A stretch of 60,880 nucleotides of DNA from Catenulispora rubra (GTDB lineage: Bacteria; Actinomycetota; Actinomycetes; Streptomycetales; Catenulisporaceae). Below, in pieces: positions 50,544 through 59,900 of this stretch. The translations under genes and the position numbers were made by a program. Under the pieces are notes generated by a model. That model saw only the letters and a program-made list of their open reading frames with translations, did no database searches and had not been told where the DNA came from. The stretch spans positions 1 through 60,880 of the forward strand of contig NZ_JAACYW010000036.1 of assembly GCF_015356825.1 (NCBI RefSeq). Reading direction: 5' to 3'. Numbering within the stretch: the first letter of the stretch is position 1; the number at the start of each line of letters is the position of its first letter.

Positions 50544-51156
50544 TCAGCTCAGGTCAGCTCGCGGGAGGAACGAGGTCGAGCGGATGTGGCCGGTGAGCTC
50601 TTCCAGCGTCCAGGAGTGCTCGGCCGTGAACGCGGCGCGGCCGACGACCTCGAACCCGGCTTCGCCGAGCACGTCGGCATCGGCCAGGTCCCGTCGCGCC
50701 TGAACCAGACCCGCGGGAACCCGGTGCTCGGCACGCGAGGTGCCCGCCGGGGACGAGCCAGCCGAGCATCCGCCGCGCGATCAGGTCGGGATCGAGCCGG
50801 TGGAAGGCGTTGCCGATGACGGCCAGCTCGAAGGAGTCCGGTGGCGCGTCGAGCCTCTCGGCACTGGAGACGATGGGCCGCAGTCCCTTGATACCCGCGG
50901 CGTCCGCCTTGGCGCGCACCGTCTCGACCATGTCCCGTTCCTGGTCCACGGCCCACACCTCGGCGAAGTGCGGACTCAGCGGGAAAGCGAGCTGGCCGGT
51001 GCCGCAAGCCAGATCCAGCAGACGCCCGCCGCCCGAGACCCGGCTCGCGGTCACCAGGTGGTCGAGCAGGGCGGCCGGATAGGGCAGCCGGTACCGGTCG
51101 TAGTAGCCGGCGGTGCCCCGGTAGAGGTCGGTCGCGAAGTGGATCTCTTCGGCCAT
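50544..51156 (-). pseudogene. SAM-dependent methyltransferase, frameshifted with internal loss
   Basis: From ATG 51156 the frame codes a class I methyltransferase (LYRGTAGYYDRYRLPYPAAL, GRLLDLACGTGQLAFPLSPH, FAEVWAVDQERDMVETVR) up to LVPGGHLAC near 50724. Downstream the matching C-terminal sequence continues in another frame (RVPAGLVQARRDLADADVLG, EAGFEVVGRAAFTAEHSWTL), ending at 50544. About 30-40 residues expected between these parts are missing, so this is a deletion plus frameshift. In the original frame the product would read into an Arg-rich nonsense tail ending at 50554. It is probably inactive. Confidence 0.75.
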
Positions 51157-51184
51157 CGGTGCGTAAACCCCCTCATCTTCGGTC

Positions 51185-51202
51185 GTTGACGTGCCCGTCA
51201 AC
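51185..51202. promoter_or_regulatory. Perfect inverted repeat in a divergent promoter region
   Basis: GTTGACG-TGCC-CGTCAAC is a perfect 7+4+7 palindrome between the methyltransferase relic and the secreted HEYSE protein. It could be an operator, and its TTGAC parts could serve as -35 elements on both strands. Confidence 0.5.
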
Positions 51203-51325
51203 CGTTGCTAGTTTCCCGCATCACGGTTCACCGAACCGATGCCACCACTTCCTGCACGACGGACGCTCCATCGGCGTGCCGCGGCGATCCCGCGTGCGCC
51301 GATACCCCACATCGGAAGGAAGCAC

Positions 51326-52426
51326 ATGTCCCACGGTTCGTCTCAGCGGCGCCGGGTCGCCGCGGCTGTCGTCGGCACCGCGGTGCTGGCCATCGGCTCC
51401 GCGGTGTCCACCGCCACCGCCACCGCCTCTGCCGCCCCGAACGCTTCGGGCTCGGGCACCGCGCACGTCAACCGCGGCCACGGCTACATGCCGGACGTCG
51501 CCGACGCGCAGGCGGCTCGCACGGCCACCCGGCACGGCTCCAAGACGCTGACCTACGGCGGCGGCATCGACGGCATCGGCGTGATGGACGGGCAGCCCCA
51601 GGTCTATCTCGTGTTCTACGGCAGTCAGTGGGGAATGCAGGGCGCTGACGCGAACGGCAACCTGACGTTCGGCAACGACGCCGACAACGGCGCGCCGACC
51701 GCGCAGATGATGTTCAAGGGCATCGGCACCGGCGGCGAGCAGTGGTCCGGCACGATGACCCAGTACTGCGACGGCCCGCTGGTCGCCAAGGGCGCCACCA
51801 GCTGCCCGGCCGGCGCCGCGCACGTGCCCTACCCGAGCCCCGGCGTGCTGGCCGGCGTCTGGTACGACAACTCGGCGGCGTCCCCGCAGGCCGCCTCCGG
51901 CCACCAGCTGGGCGCCGAGGCCCTGGCCGCCGCGCACCACTTCGGCAACACGACCGCGGCCTCGAACCGGCACGCCTACTACGTGATCCTGTCCCCGCAC
52001 GGCACCAACCCGGACAACTACCAGGGCGCCTACTGCGCCTGGCACGACTACAACGGCGACAGCACCCTGACCGGCGGCGCGGTCGCCTCCGACGTCGGCG
52101 ACTTCGCCTTCAGCAACCAGCCCTACAACATGGATTCCGGCGCCGGCTGCGGCGTGAACTTCCTGAACACCGGCACGAAGGGCACCCTCGACGGCTGGAC
52201 CATGACTCTGGGCCACGAGTACAGCGAGACCATCACCGACCAGAACCCGCCCGGCGGCTGGACCAACACCAGCACCGGCCAGGAGAACGCCGACGAGTGC
52301 GCCTGGCTCAAGGGCGTGACCGGCGGCGCGGGCAACGTGCCGATGGGGAACGGGACGTACACCGAGCAGGGGAGCTGGTCGAACGACACGAACTCGTGCG
52401 CGCTGACGCACGCGACCGTGAGCTGA
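51326..52426 (+). CDS. Secreted protein with a metalloprotease-like HExxE motif
   Basis: ATG 51326 has GGAAGGAAG upstream and gives 366 residues. After a signal peptide (about 1-38) the mature protein has GGGIDGIGVMDGQPQVYLVF, SPHGTNPDNYQGAYCAWHDY and the motif TLGHEYSETITDQNPPGGW, followed by ENADECAWLKG. The HExxE plus later acidic residues, and the ECAW end, resemble secreted proteins related to the plant Exordium/PHI-1 family and to some peptidases. Four or more cysteines suggest disulfides. Activity is not proven by sequence. Confidence 0.6.
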   Translation: MSHGSSQRRRVAAAVVGTAVLAIGSAVSTATATASAAPNASGSGTAHVNRGHGYMPDVADAQAARTATRHGSKTLTYGGGIDGIGVMDGQPQVYLVFYGSQWGMQGADANGNLTFGNDADNGAPTAQMMFKGIGTGGEQWSGTMTQYCDGPLVAKGATSCPAGAAHVPYPSPGVLAGVWYDNSAASPQAASGHQLGAEALAAAHHFGNTTAASNRHAYYVILSPHGTNPDNYQGAYCAWHDYNGDSTLTGGAVASDVGDFAFSNQPYNMDSGAGCGVNFLNTGTKGTLDGWTMTLGHEYSETITDQNPPGGWTNTSTGQENADECAWLKGVTGGAGNVPMGNGTYTEQGSWSNDTNSCALTHATVS

Positions 52427-52458
52427 GGCCGACGCGCAGGTGAGGCCGACGCGATAGT

Positions 52459-52499
52459 CGGTGACCGGGCCCCGCACGTGTCGTGGGGCCCGGTCACCG
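52459..52499 (+). terminator. Terminator with a 15-bp perfect stem
   Basis: CGGTGACCGGGCCCC (52459-52473) pairs exactly with 52485-52499 across an 11-nt loop, 33 bp after the secreted-protein stop. The rest of the gap to 52791 holds no gene that I can support. Confidence 0.78.
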
Positions 52500-52791
52500 G
52501 GACGCACTCATCGGTGGTGCGGCCGACCTGGCAGAGCTCACATCGGCCGAGCTCGCACCGGCAACGGCGCGGGTGACAGCGCAGGTGTCGGCGAGACAGG
52601 ACCGGCCGTCGATCTGGCCGCAGCAACTCCTCAGCCGTGCTCCGGGCCGATGGTCCGGATGCGGCAGGTCTGCCGCGAAACTTTACGCCCCGTCCACCTA
52701 TCGCAGTGCGCGAAGATACCGCGCGTGGTGAGGATTGCGGAGCTGTAACTCAGTGTACTGCGACCACGAATCCCACTGTCGAGGAGTTCGG

Positions 52792-53196
52792 ATGCGCGCA
52801 CGCCCGGACTACGCCTGCCAGACCGCGAACCACTTCTGCCAGGACGTGCACGGGAACCTGGTGCTCCAGGACATCAACGGCAAGCCTCCGCTGACCGCGA
52901 CGACGCCGGCGACCGTGAACATCTGCTACCCGATCACGACCCCGACCGGCACGGTCACCTGCTTCCCGTGGCCGTACATCAGCGACCTGTCCATCGACGT
53001 GCGCGACGCGGGCGCCGCCAGTCCCCAGGTGCCGCCCTATCTGCAGTCCCTCCTGGGCAATGGCGGCCCCACCGGTTGGATCTGCGGCACCGTCGCGCAG
53101 ACGGACATCGCCGAATACGGCTTCGCCACCATCCCCACTCCCAAGCCCGGCACCCGTCAACCGAAGTGCGGCACCTTGAACTGGGCCGCCTGGTAG
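52792..53196 (+). CDS. Cysteine-rich protein of unknown function
   Basis: ATG 52792 has GAGGAG 5 nt upstream and gives 134 residues. There is no signal peptide from this start. Seven cysteines (YACQTANHFCQD, NICYPIT, VTCFPWP, WICGTVA, PKCGTLN) and many prolines suggest an exported or disulfide-bonded protein whose true start may differ. I recognise no family. Confidence 0.5.
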   Translation: MRARPDYACQTANHFCQDVHGNLVLQDINGKPPLTATTPATVNICYPITTPTGTVTCFPWPYISDLSIDVRDAGAASPQVPPYLQSLLGNGGPTGWICGTVAQTDIAEYGFATIPTPKPGTRQPKCGTLNWAAW

Positions 53197-53218
53197 AGCG
53201 GGTAGAGCGGTAGAGCGG
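53193..53218. repeat. Short tandem repeats after the cysteine-rich gene
   Basis: GTAGAGCGG occurs twice, followed by TAGAGCGG. The first unit contains the TAG stop codon. Confidence 0.6.
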
Positions 53219-53330
53219 TAGGCCGGGCGCGCGACGAGCACGAAGAGCGCGACGAGCGGGCGAGCCAGACGCAGCCGGGGTACTTCGGCCGCCGTCGGAG
53301 CGCCCGCTCAACTCCCCTTGGAGCGCTCGC

Positions 53331-54314
53331 TCAGCCCGGGTAGCTGACCCCGATCTGCTCCCGCACGGTGTCCATCGTCCGCATCACCGCGAGCGTCTCC
53401 GACCACGGCGCCAGCGGGCTCTGCTGGAGCCCGGCGCGCAGGCAGCGCTGGGCCTCGATGGCCTCGTGCACCATGCCGCCGGCCAGGAACGGCGCCTCGA
53501 CGCGCTCGACCAGCGTGTCGCCGCGGAACACCGAGAACCCGCCGGGTGACGTGTACCCGCGCCCGAACTCGATCCGTCCCTCGCTCCCGGCCACGGTCGC
53601 GCTCCACGTGCCGTCCGCCGAGATCGAGCACGTCAGCGCCGACACCCCGCCGCCGGGATGCACCAGGGTGACGGCCGTGGTGTCGTCCACGCCCTCGGGT
53701 GTCAGCGTCGCCACCGCCTGCACCACGCTCGGCGTCCCGAACACCAGCTGCGAGATCGCCAGCGGGTAGACGCCGAGGTCCAGCAGCGCGCCGCCGCCGA
53801 GCTCCGGGTTGCGCATGCGGTGTTCGGGGCCGCCGGTGAAGCTGACCGAGAAGTCGGCCGTGACCAGGCGCGGCTCGCCGATCGCGCCGGCCCGCACCAG
53901 CTCGACCATGCGCAGCACGGCCGGGACCGTGCGCGTCCACATCGCCTCCATGAAGAAGACGCCCGCGGCCTCCGCACGGCGGCACAGGTCCTCGGCCTGC
54001 GCGGCGTCCAGGGTCAGCGGCTTCTCGCAGAGCACTGCTTTGCCGGCGTCCAGACACAGCGCGGCCGCCGCGTGGTGCGCCGAGTGCGGGGTGGCGACGT
54101 AGACGATGTCGACGTCGGGGTCCGCCGCCAGCTCGGCCCAGGAGCCGTGGGCCCGCGGGATGCCGTGCCGGTCGGCGAAGGCCTGCGCGGCGTCGAGGGT
54201 GCGGGAGCCGACCGCCACGACCTCGGCGTCGTCGAGCGTCAGCAGGTCGGCGGTGAAGGTCGCGGCGATGCCGCCGGTCGCGAGGATGCCCCAGCGGATC
54301 TTGTTCTGCGTCAC
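53331..54314 (-). CDS. Gfo/Idh/MocA-family oxidoreductase
   Basis: The 327-residue protein has the N-terminal Rossmann fold KIRWGILATGGIAATFTADL, then DIVYVATPHSAHHAAAALCL, the hallmark GKAVLCEKPLTLDAAQAEDL and a C-terminal alpha/beta domain (LGGGALLDLGVYPLAISQLV). It should oxidize or reduce a sugar or sugar-derived substrate with NAD(P). GTG 54314 lacks a ribosome-binding site, and TATGCT lies 6 nt upstream, suggesting a leaderless mRNA. It is adjacent to the glycan-enzyme gene but separated by a strong hairpin. Confidence 0.92.
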   Translation of the reverse strand: MTQNKIRWGILATGGIAATFTADLLTLDDAEVVAVGSRTLDAAQAFADRHGIPRAHGSWAELAADPDVDIVYVATPHSAHHAAAALCLDAGKAVLCEKPLTLDAAQAEDLCRRAEAAGVFFMEAMWTRTVPAVLRMVELVRAGAIGEPRLVTADFSVSFTGGPEHRMRNPELGGGALLDLGVYPLAISQLVFGTPSVVQAVATLTPEGVDDTTAVTLVHPGGGVSALTCSISADGTWSATVAGSEGRIEFGRGYTSPGGFSVFRGDTLVERVEAPFLAGGMVHEAIEAQRCLRAGLQQSPLAPWSETLAVMRTMDTVREQIGVSYPG

Positions 54315-54333
54315 GGCGTCAGCATAGCCGCGC

Positions 54334-54381
54334 GCCGGAGCCGGCCTCCGAGACGATCAGATCTCGGAAGCCGGCTCCGGC
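54334..54381 (-). terminator. Long two-part terminator hairpin
   Basis: GCCGGAGCCGGC and GCCGGCTCCGGC pair over 12 bp. Inside them TCCGAGA and TCTCGGA pair over 7 bp around CGATCAG, with one mismatched base on each side. It ends the leftward beta-helix enzyme transcript. Confidence 0.8.
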
Positions 54382-54412
54382 CGAGCTGACTACTTGATGG
54401 AACGCTGACAGG

Positions 54413-56671
54413 TCAGGGATACGTGACGATGTCGGACGGTCCGCCGAACGCCGAGCTCACCGCCTTCCCGGTCCCGTTCACGACCGAGTCGATCCCGCCG
54501 GACCCGGTCAGGAACACCGTCAGCAGGTCGTGCAGCTGCACCCCGGAGGTGTGCGGCACCTGGAACGCCATCGCGTTGTGGATGTCCACGCCCTGGTCGA
54601 AGTAGCTGTAGCTGCCGAGCCCGTAGCCCTGGAAGGAGCTCACCGAGTTCGGGATGTACAGCGCCGGGTACCCCTTCTGCGACGCCGAGGCCATCCAGGC
54701 GGCCTGGTTGGGCACCTCGTACGGGTTCTCGTTCTGGAAGAAGATCACCGTCCCGCTCTGCCCGTTCCAGTCGACCTCGTTCTGCTGGAAGTGCTCCACC
54801 GCCAGGCCGTAGGCGGTGACGTTGTTCCCGTTCACCACCAGCCCGGTCGGGCTCTGGTCGCCGCTCCACGTCCCGGCGCCCGCGCCGTGGTCCGCGCGCC
54901 AGATCCAGACGTCGTCCAGCAGCGAGTCGTTGCTGTTGTCCACCAGCGGCGTGGTCACCGAGCCCGCGGTCGCGCCGCCGACGCGGAAGAACACGTCGTC
55001 CAGCGCCACCGGGTCGGAGTTGTGCCGGGTCGCGGAGCCCGCGGTGCCGACCTGGAGCAGCGAGGGCGAGGTGGTCGCGCCGGCGTCGAAGATCAGGCCG
55101 CTGACCTGCACGCCGCTCACGTCCGCGACGCTCAGCGCGGTGTTGCCGCTGCTCGGGACCAGCGTGGCGAAGCCCAGGCCGACGATCTGGGTGTCGGGGT
55201 GGGTCACCGTGATGGTCGACGGGATGTTGTAGACACCTGGCGTGAACAGCAGGTTGTCACCGGCGTTCAGCGCGGCGTTGATCTGGGCCACCGTCGCCGA
55301 GGGCTGCACCACGAAGAAGGTGTTCAGCGACAGCGAGGTGCCCGGCGTCTGGCCGCCGGTCCAGGACGGACCGTTGGAGTTGGTCGCCAGCGAGGGCACG
55401 AACACGTTGTAGTTGCCGCCGGAGTCCTGGTACAGGTACGGCGCCTCGCGCGTGACCGGGCAGGTCCCGAGCGTGGTGTACGGCGCCGGGCCGCCGGACA
55501 GGCCGGAGTTCGACGCGAAGCTCTGCGCCGGCGCGCCGGGGTCCCCGCAGAACACCTGGTTCCACACCCCGTTGCTCCAGCCGTCCAGCGCCGAGTTCCG
55601 GGTGATGTACTGCTGCTGCGAGCCGTTGGTCACGGTGCCGCCGGTGAACTGCGAGTCGGCGATGAACCCGCCGCTGGCGTAGCCGGGGCCGCCGACGCAG
55701 TAGTCCATCAGGCTCACGTTGCCGTTGATGTGGACCCGGCGCATCGGCGCGGCCTGCGACACGGCCCAGAAGTCGTCGCCGTTCTGGCAGCCGCTCATGC
55801 CCATGACGTTGACCGTCAGGTTGGTCAGCGAGCGCCAGAAGTTGGTGGTGGCGTTGCAGGTGTTGCCGGAGCACTGGTTGTAGGAGTCGACGGTGCCGTT
55901 GATGACCACGTCGCCGGGGTTGCGTCCGAGCCCTGCGACGGCCTCGTAGAACCCGACGGTGAAGATCAGCGGGCTGGCCGCCGAGCCGTACGTCCCGGGC
56001 TGGAACAGCAGCTCGTACCGGCCGGTCCCGAACTCGCTGGGGACCTGCTGGTTCGAGATCGAGTTCAGCGTCGCCTGGATCGAGGACTGCGCCATCGAGG
56101 GGGAGAACACGATGACGTTCGAGCCCAGGCTGCCGCCGGTCGGGGGCGGGGGAGTGCCGCCGCCGCTGCCGCCGTAGACGCTGAACTCCCACAGCGAGTA
56201 GCCGTAGCCGGTGTTGCGTGCGGTGCCGTACATACGGATGAAACGACCGCTGCCGGACACGTTGAGCGTTTCGTTACCGCCGGGACCCGAGGTCGTGGAG
56301 TAGATGCTCGTCCACGTGGATCCGTCGTTCGAGGTCTGGATCTGGTAGGCCTTGCCCGAAGCGGTTTCCCAGTTCAGGGCGACCTCGCAGATGCTCTGCG
56401 TGCTGCCGAGGTCCACCTGCAGCCACTGCGGATCAGAGAACTGCGAGGACCAGCGCGTGCCGAGGTTCCCGTCCACCGCGGCCGAGGCCGGGGTCCCGGC
56501 CCCCTCGATCGAGGAAGCGGTCGCGGTCTTGTTCAAAGCCAGGTTCGTACCGGTGTTGCAGGTCGCCGCCGAAGCCGGCCGCGCCCCGAAGGACGGCACG
56601 GACAACGCCGCCAGCAACAGCGCGAGTACGACGAACAAAGCGGCGCGTGGCCGCGCCAACCTACTACTCAT
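54413..56671 (-). CDS. Secreted CBM32 plus right-handed beta-helix protein (GH55-like architecture)
   Basis: ATG 56671 has GGAGAG upstream and gives 752 residues. A signal peptide is followed by a CBM32/F5-F8 discoidin domain (about 38-170: LALNKTATASSIEGAG, RWSSQFSDPQWLQVDL, FIRMYGTARNTGYGYSLWEF), a Gly/Pro linker, then about 570 residues with two right-handed beta-helix blocks. Blocks start at SNVIVFSPSMAQSSIQATLN and TFFVVQPSATVAQINAALNA. Duplicated pectate-lyase-like helices are the layout of GH55 beta-1,3-glucanases, and related actinomycete proteins are often labelled adenylyl cyclase without cause. Its CBM32 is nearly identical to that of the divergent neighbour. The substrate is inferred as a beta-glucan. 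Confidence 0.68.
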   Translation of the reverse strand: MSSRLARPRAALFVVLALLLAALSVPSFGARPASAATCNTGTNLALNKTATASSIEGAGTPASAAVDGNLGTRWSSQFSDPQWLQVDLGSTQSICEVALNWETASGKAYQIQTSNDGSTWTSIYSTTSGPGGNETLNVSGSGRFIRMYGTARNTGYGYSLWEFSVYGGSGGGTPPPPTGGSLGSNVIVFSPSMAQSSIQATLNSISNQQVPSEFGTGRYELLFQPGTYGSAASPLIFTVGFYEAVAGLGRNPGDVVINGTVDSYNQCSGNTCNATTNFWRSLTNLTVNVMGMSGCQNGDDFWAVSQAAPMRRVHINGNVSLMDYCVGGPGYASGGFIADSQFTGGTVTNGSQQQYITRNSALDGWSNGVWNQVFCGDPGAPAQSFASNSGLSGGPAPYTTLGTCPVTREAPYLYQDSGGNYNVFVPSLATNSNGPSWTGGQTPGTSLSLNTFFVVQPSATVAQINAALNAGDNLLFTPGVYNIPSTITVTHPDTQIVGLGFATLVPSSGNTALSVADVSGVQVSGLIFDAGATTSPSLLQVGTAGSATRHNSDPVALDDVFFRVGGATAGSVTTPLVDNSNDSLLDDVWIWRADHGAGAGTWSGDQSPTGLVVNGNNVTAYGLAVEHFQQNEVDWNGQSGTVIFFQNENPYEVPNQAAWMASASQKGYPALYIPNSVSSFQGYGLGSYSYFDQGVDIHNAMAFQVPHTSGVQLHDLLTVFLTGSGGIDSVVNGTGKAVSSAFGGPSDIVTYP
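56165..56560 (-). repeat. Left arm of a large inverted repeat (CBM32 coding DNA)
   Basis: The coding DNA of the first CBM32 domain is inverted and repeated at about 57050-57450. In a 215-nt stretch from ACGAACCTGGCT to GCTTCGGGCAAG I count only about four to five mismatches. Confidence 0.9.
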
Positions 56672-56761
56672 GTGCTCTCCAAGGCGTGGGGTGGTTGGAC
56701 CGAAGAGAGCGCCCTCGGCCCTAAAAGTGGCGCACGCGTTACCTGCTGTCAATACAGAGCT

Positions 56762-56809
56762 GGTTCCGGAACTGGTTTCGGTAGCGGTTCCGAAACCAGT
56801 TCCGGAACC
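56762..56809. repeat. Perfect 20-bp inverted repeat in a divergent promoter region
   Basis: GGTTCCGGAACTGGTTTCGG (56762-56781) and its exact reverse complement (56790-56809) flank 8 nt. Each arm itself holds the palindrome GGTTCCGGAACT-type core. It lies about 90 bp from one gene and 120 bp from the other and may be a shared operator or cruciform. Confidence 0.85.
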
Positions 56810-56871
56810 GGTTCCTTCTTGACACCCCACAGCAGAGGGTTGACGATTCAGGACCGAAGGGGCGCCCTCCC

Positions 56872-56903
56872 CGCATGGTCGAATCACCGCATGGTCGAAT
56901 CAC
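56872..56903. repeat. Direct repeat of 16 nt before the GH16/GH-A gene
   Basis: CGCATGGTCGAATCAC occurs twice in immediate succession, 24 bp before the ATG. This suggests a tandem binding site or a recent slippage duplication. Confidence 0.85.
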
Positions 56904-56927
56904 CGCCGCCACCCGCGTAGGAGGGTC

Positions 56928-59900
56928 ATGTTTTCCGCACGAAGATTTTCACGGAGATACAGATCGTCGGCTTTACTGCTGGTCCTGGCTTTGCTGCTCG
57001 CTGTTCTGTCCGTACCGTCACTGGGGGCGGTGAGTGCCCGGGCGGCTAGTTGCGACACCGGCACGAACCTGGCTCTGAACAAGACCGCGACCGCTTCCTC
57101 GATCGAGGGGGCCGGGACCCCGGCCTCGGCCGCGGTAGACGGGAACCTCGGCACGCGCTGGTCCTCGCAGTTCTCTGATCCGCAGTGGCTGCAGGTGGAC
57201 CTCGGCAGCACGCAGAACATCTGCGAGGTCGCCCTGAACTGGGAGACCGCTTCGGGCAAGGCCTACCAGATCCAGACCTCGAACGACGCCACCACCTGGA
57301 CCACCATCTACTCGACCACCACCGGCCCCGGCGGCACCGAAACGCTGAACGTCTCCGGCAGTGGCCGCTACATCCGCATGTACGGCACGGCGCGCAACAC
57401 CGGCTACGGCTACTCGCTGTGGGAGTTCAGCGTCTACGGAGGTGGCGGCAGCACTCCGCCTCCGCCGAACTGGAACCTGGTGTGGCAGGACACGTTCGGC
57501 GGTACGAACGGTACCGCCCCGTCGGCTGCCAACTGGATCGAGGACACCGGCCACAACTCCCCGGGCGGCCCGGCGAACTGGGGCACCGGCGAAGTCGAAT
57601 CCGCCTCCTCGTCCACCGCAAACGTTTCCGTGGACGGCAACGGCCACCTGAACATCACAGCCCTCGAAGACGGCGCGGGGAACTGGACCTCCGGCCGCAT
57701 CGAGACGCAGCGTTCTGACTTCGCCGCCCCGGCCGGCGGCCAGCTGGAGGTCACCGCGACCATCAAGCAGCCGAACGTGGCGAACCCGGCCGGCTACTGG
57801 CCCGCGTTCTGGGCCCTGGGCAACGGATCGCGCACGGGCTCGGGCACCTGGCCGGCCATCGGCGAGACCGACATCATGGAGAACGTCAACGGCCACCAGA
57901 CCACCTCCTCGGGTCTGCACTGCGGCACAGCGCCGAACGGTCCGTGCAACGAGTTCAGCGGGCGTGGCAGCGGTCTGCGAACGTGCAGCGGCTGCCTGAG
58001 CGCGTACCACACGTACACCGAGGTCATCGACCGTTCCCAGTCCGACGAGCAGATCCGCTTCTCGGTGGACGGTGTGCAGACCTGGGCGGTGAGCGAGAGC
58101 CAGGTCGGCGTGACCACCTGGCAGAACGCCGTGGACCACGGCTTCTTCCTGATCCTGGACCTGGCGGTCGGCGGCTCCTGGCCGAACGCCGACTGCGGCT
58201 GCACCTCGCCGACCGCGGCCACCACCCCCGGCGGCACGCTGAGCGTCGGACCGATCTCCGTCTACACCACGACCGGCCCGGCCCCGACCCCGCTGACGCC
58301 GCCTCCGGCCGCCACCGGGTCGAACGTCGTGAAGGTCACCGGCAGCCAGGGGAACTGGCAGCTGAACGTCAACGGCGCCCCGTACCAGGTCAAGGGAGTC
58401 ACCTGGGGCCCGGGCAACCAGGCCGGCGACGGCTACCTCAACGACGCCGCGTCGATGGGCGTCAACACCATCCGCACCTGGGGGACCGACGGGACGTCGC
58501 AGCCTCTGCTCGACGCGGCGGCGGCCCGCGGTATCAAGGTGATCAACGGCTTCTGGCTGAATCAGGGGGCTGACTACGTCAACGACACGACGTACAAGAC
58601 CAACACCCTGAACACCATCAAGCAGTACGTGACGCAGTACAAGGACCATCCCGCGACCCTGATGTGGGACGTGGGGAACGAGGTCATCCTCACCTCGCAG
58701 AACTACACCTATCCCAACGGCGCCACGGTCGAGCAGGAGCGTGACGCGTACGCGCAATACGTCGAGCAGATCACTCAGGCGATCCACGCCATCGACCCGA
58801 ACCACCCGGTCACCTCGACCGACGCCTGGACCGGCGCCTGGCCGTACTACAAGCAGTACACGCCGAGCCTGGACCTGCTCGCGGTGAACTCCTACGGCTC
58901 GGTCTGCAACGTGAACACGAACTGGACCAACGGCGGGTACACCAAGCCGTACATCGTCACCGAGTCCGGCGACGCCGGCGAGTGGGAGGTGCCGAACGAC
59001 GCCAACGGCGTGCCGACGGAGCCCACCGACCAGCAGCAGCGCGACGGCTACACCAGCGCGTGGAACTGCATCGCCGGGCACCCGGGCGTCTCCTTCGGCG
59101 GGACGCTGTTCAACTACGGCGTCGAGAACGACTTCGGCGGCGTCTGGTTCAACCTGCTCACCGGCGGCTGGCGGCGGCTGTCGTACTACGCGGTCAAGCA
59201 GGCCTTCACCGGTCAGGCGCAGACCAACACCCCGCCGGAGATCACCTCTATGACGCTCAGCAACACCGCGAGCGTCCCGGCCGGCGGCCAGTTCACCGTG
59301 AACGTCGCGGCGACCAACCACACCGGCGACGCGCTGAGCTACAACGTCGCGTTGTCCAGCAAGTACGTCAACAGCGCCACCCCGCTGCAATCGCCGTCCA
59401 GCTACACGCAGACCGGTCCAGGAGCGTTCACCGTCACCGCGCCGCAGACGCTCGGCGTGTGGAAGGTGTACGTGTACGTCTACGACCAGCACGGCGGCGT
59501 CGGCATCCAGTCCGCGTCGTTCCGCGTGGTCGCACCGCCGGTCGCGGGGACGAACGTGGCGCTGGGGAAGCCGACCACGGCTTCGTCGTTCCAGGCCGCG
59601 GGGAACGGGCAGACCTTCGTGCCGTCGAACGCCACCGACGGCAATTGGTCGACGCGGTGGGCCAGCGACTGGAGCGACCCGCAGTGGCTCCAGGTCGATC
59701 TGGGTCAGAGCACTGCGATCAAGCACATCCAGCTGGGCTGGGAGTCTGCGTACGGCAAGGCGTACCAGATCCAGGTCTCGAACGACGGGACGAACTGGAC
59801 CACCGTCCACAGCACCACGACCGGTGCCGGCGGGGTGGAGACGTTCGACGTCTCGGGGACCGGCCGGTATGTGCGGCTGTACGGGACGCAGCGCGGGACC

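Noticed and set aside
52483..52731. A rightward ORF of 82 residues in the gap before the cysteine-rich gene
   Set aside because: It begins within the terminator hairpin region, has no ribosome-binding site and resembles no family.
56762..56809. Kinship between the 20-bp dyad and the GGTTCCGG-rich repeats of the iron permease gene at the left edge
   Set aside because: They share the GGTTCCGG word, but units and spacing differ. Short GC-rich words recur by chance here.
56160..57450. A site-specific invertible promoter (phase switch) in the strict sense
   Set aside because: No recombinase gene is present in the window and the arms are hundreds of bases of coding DNA. Only homologous inversion is plausible.
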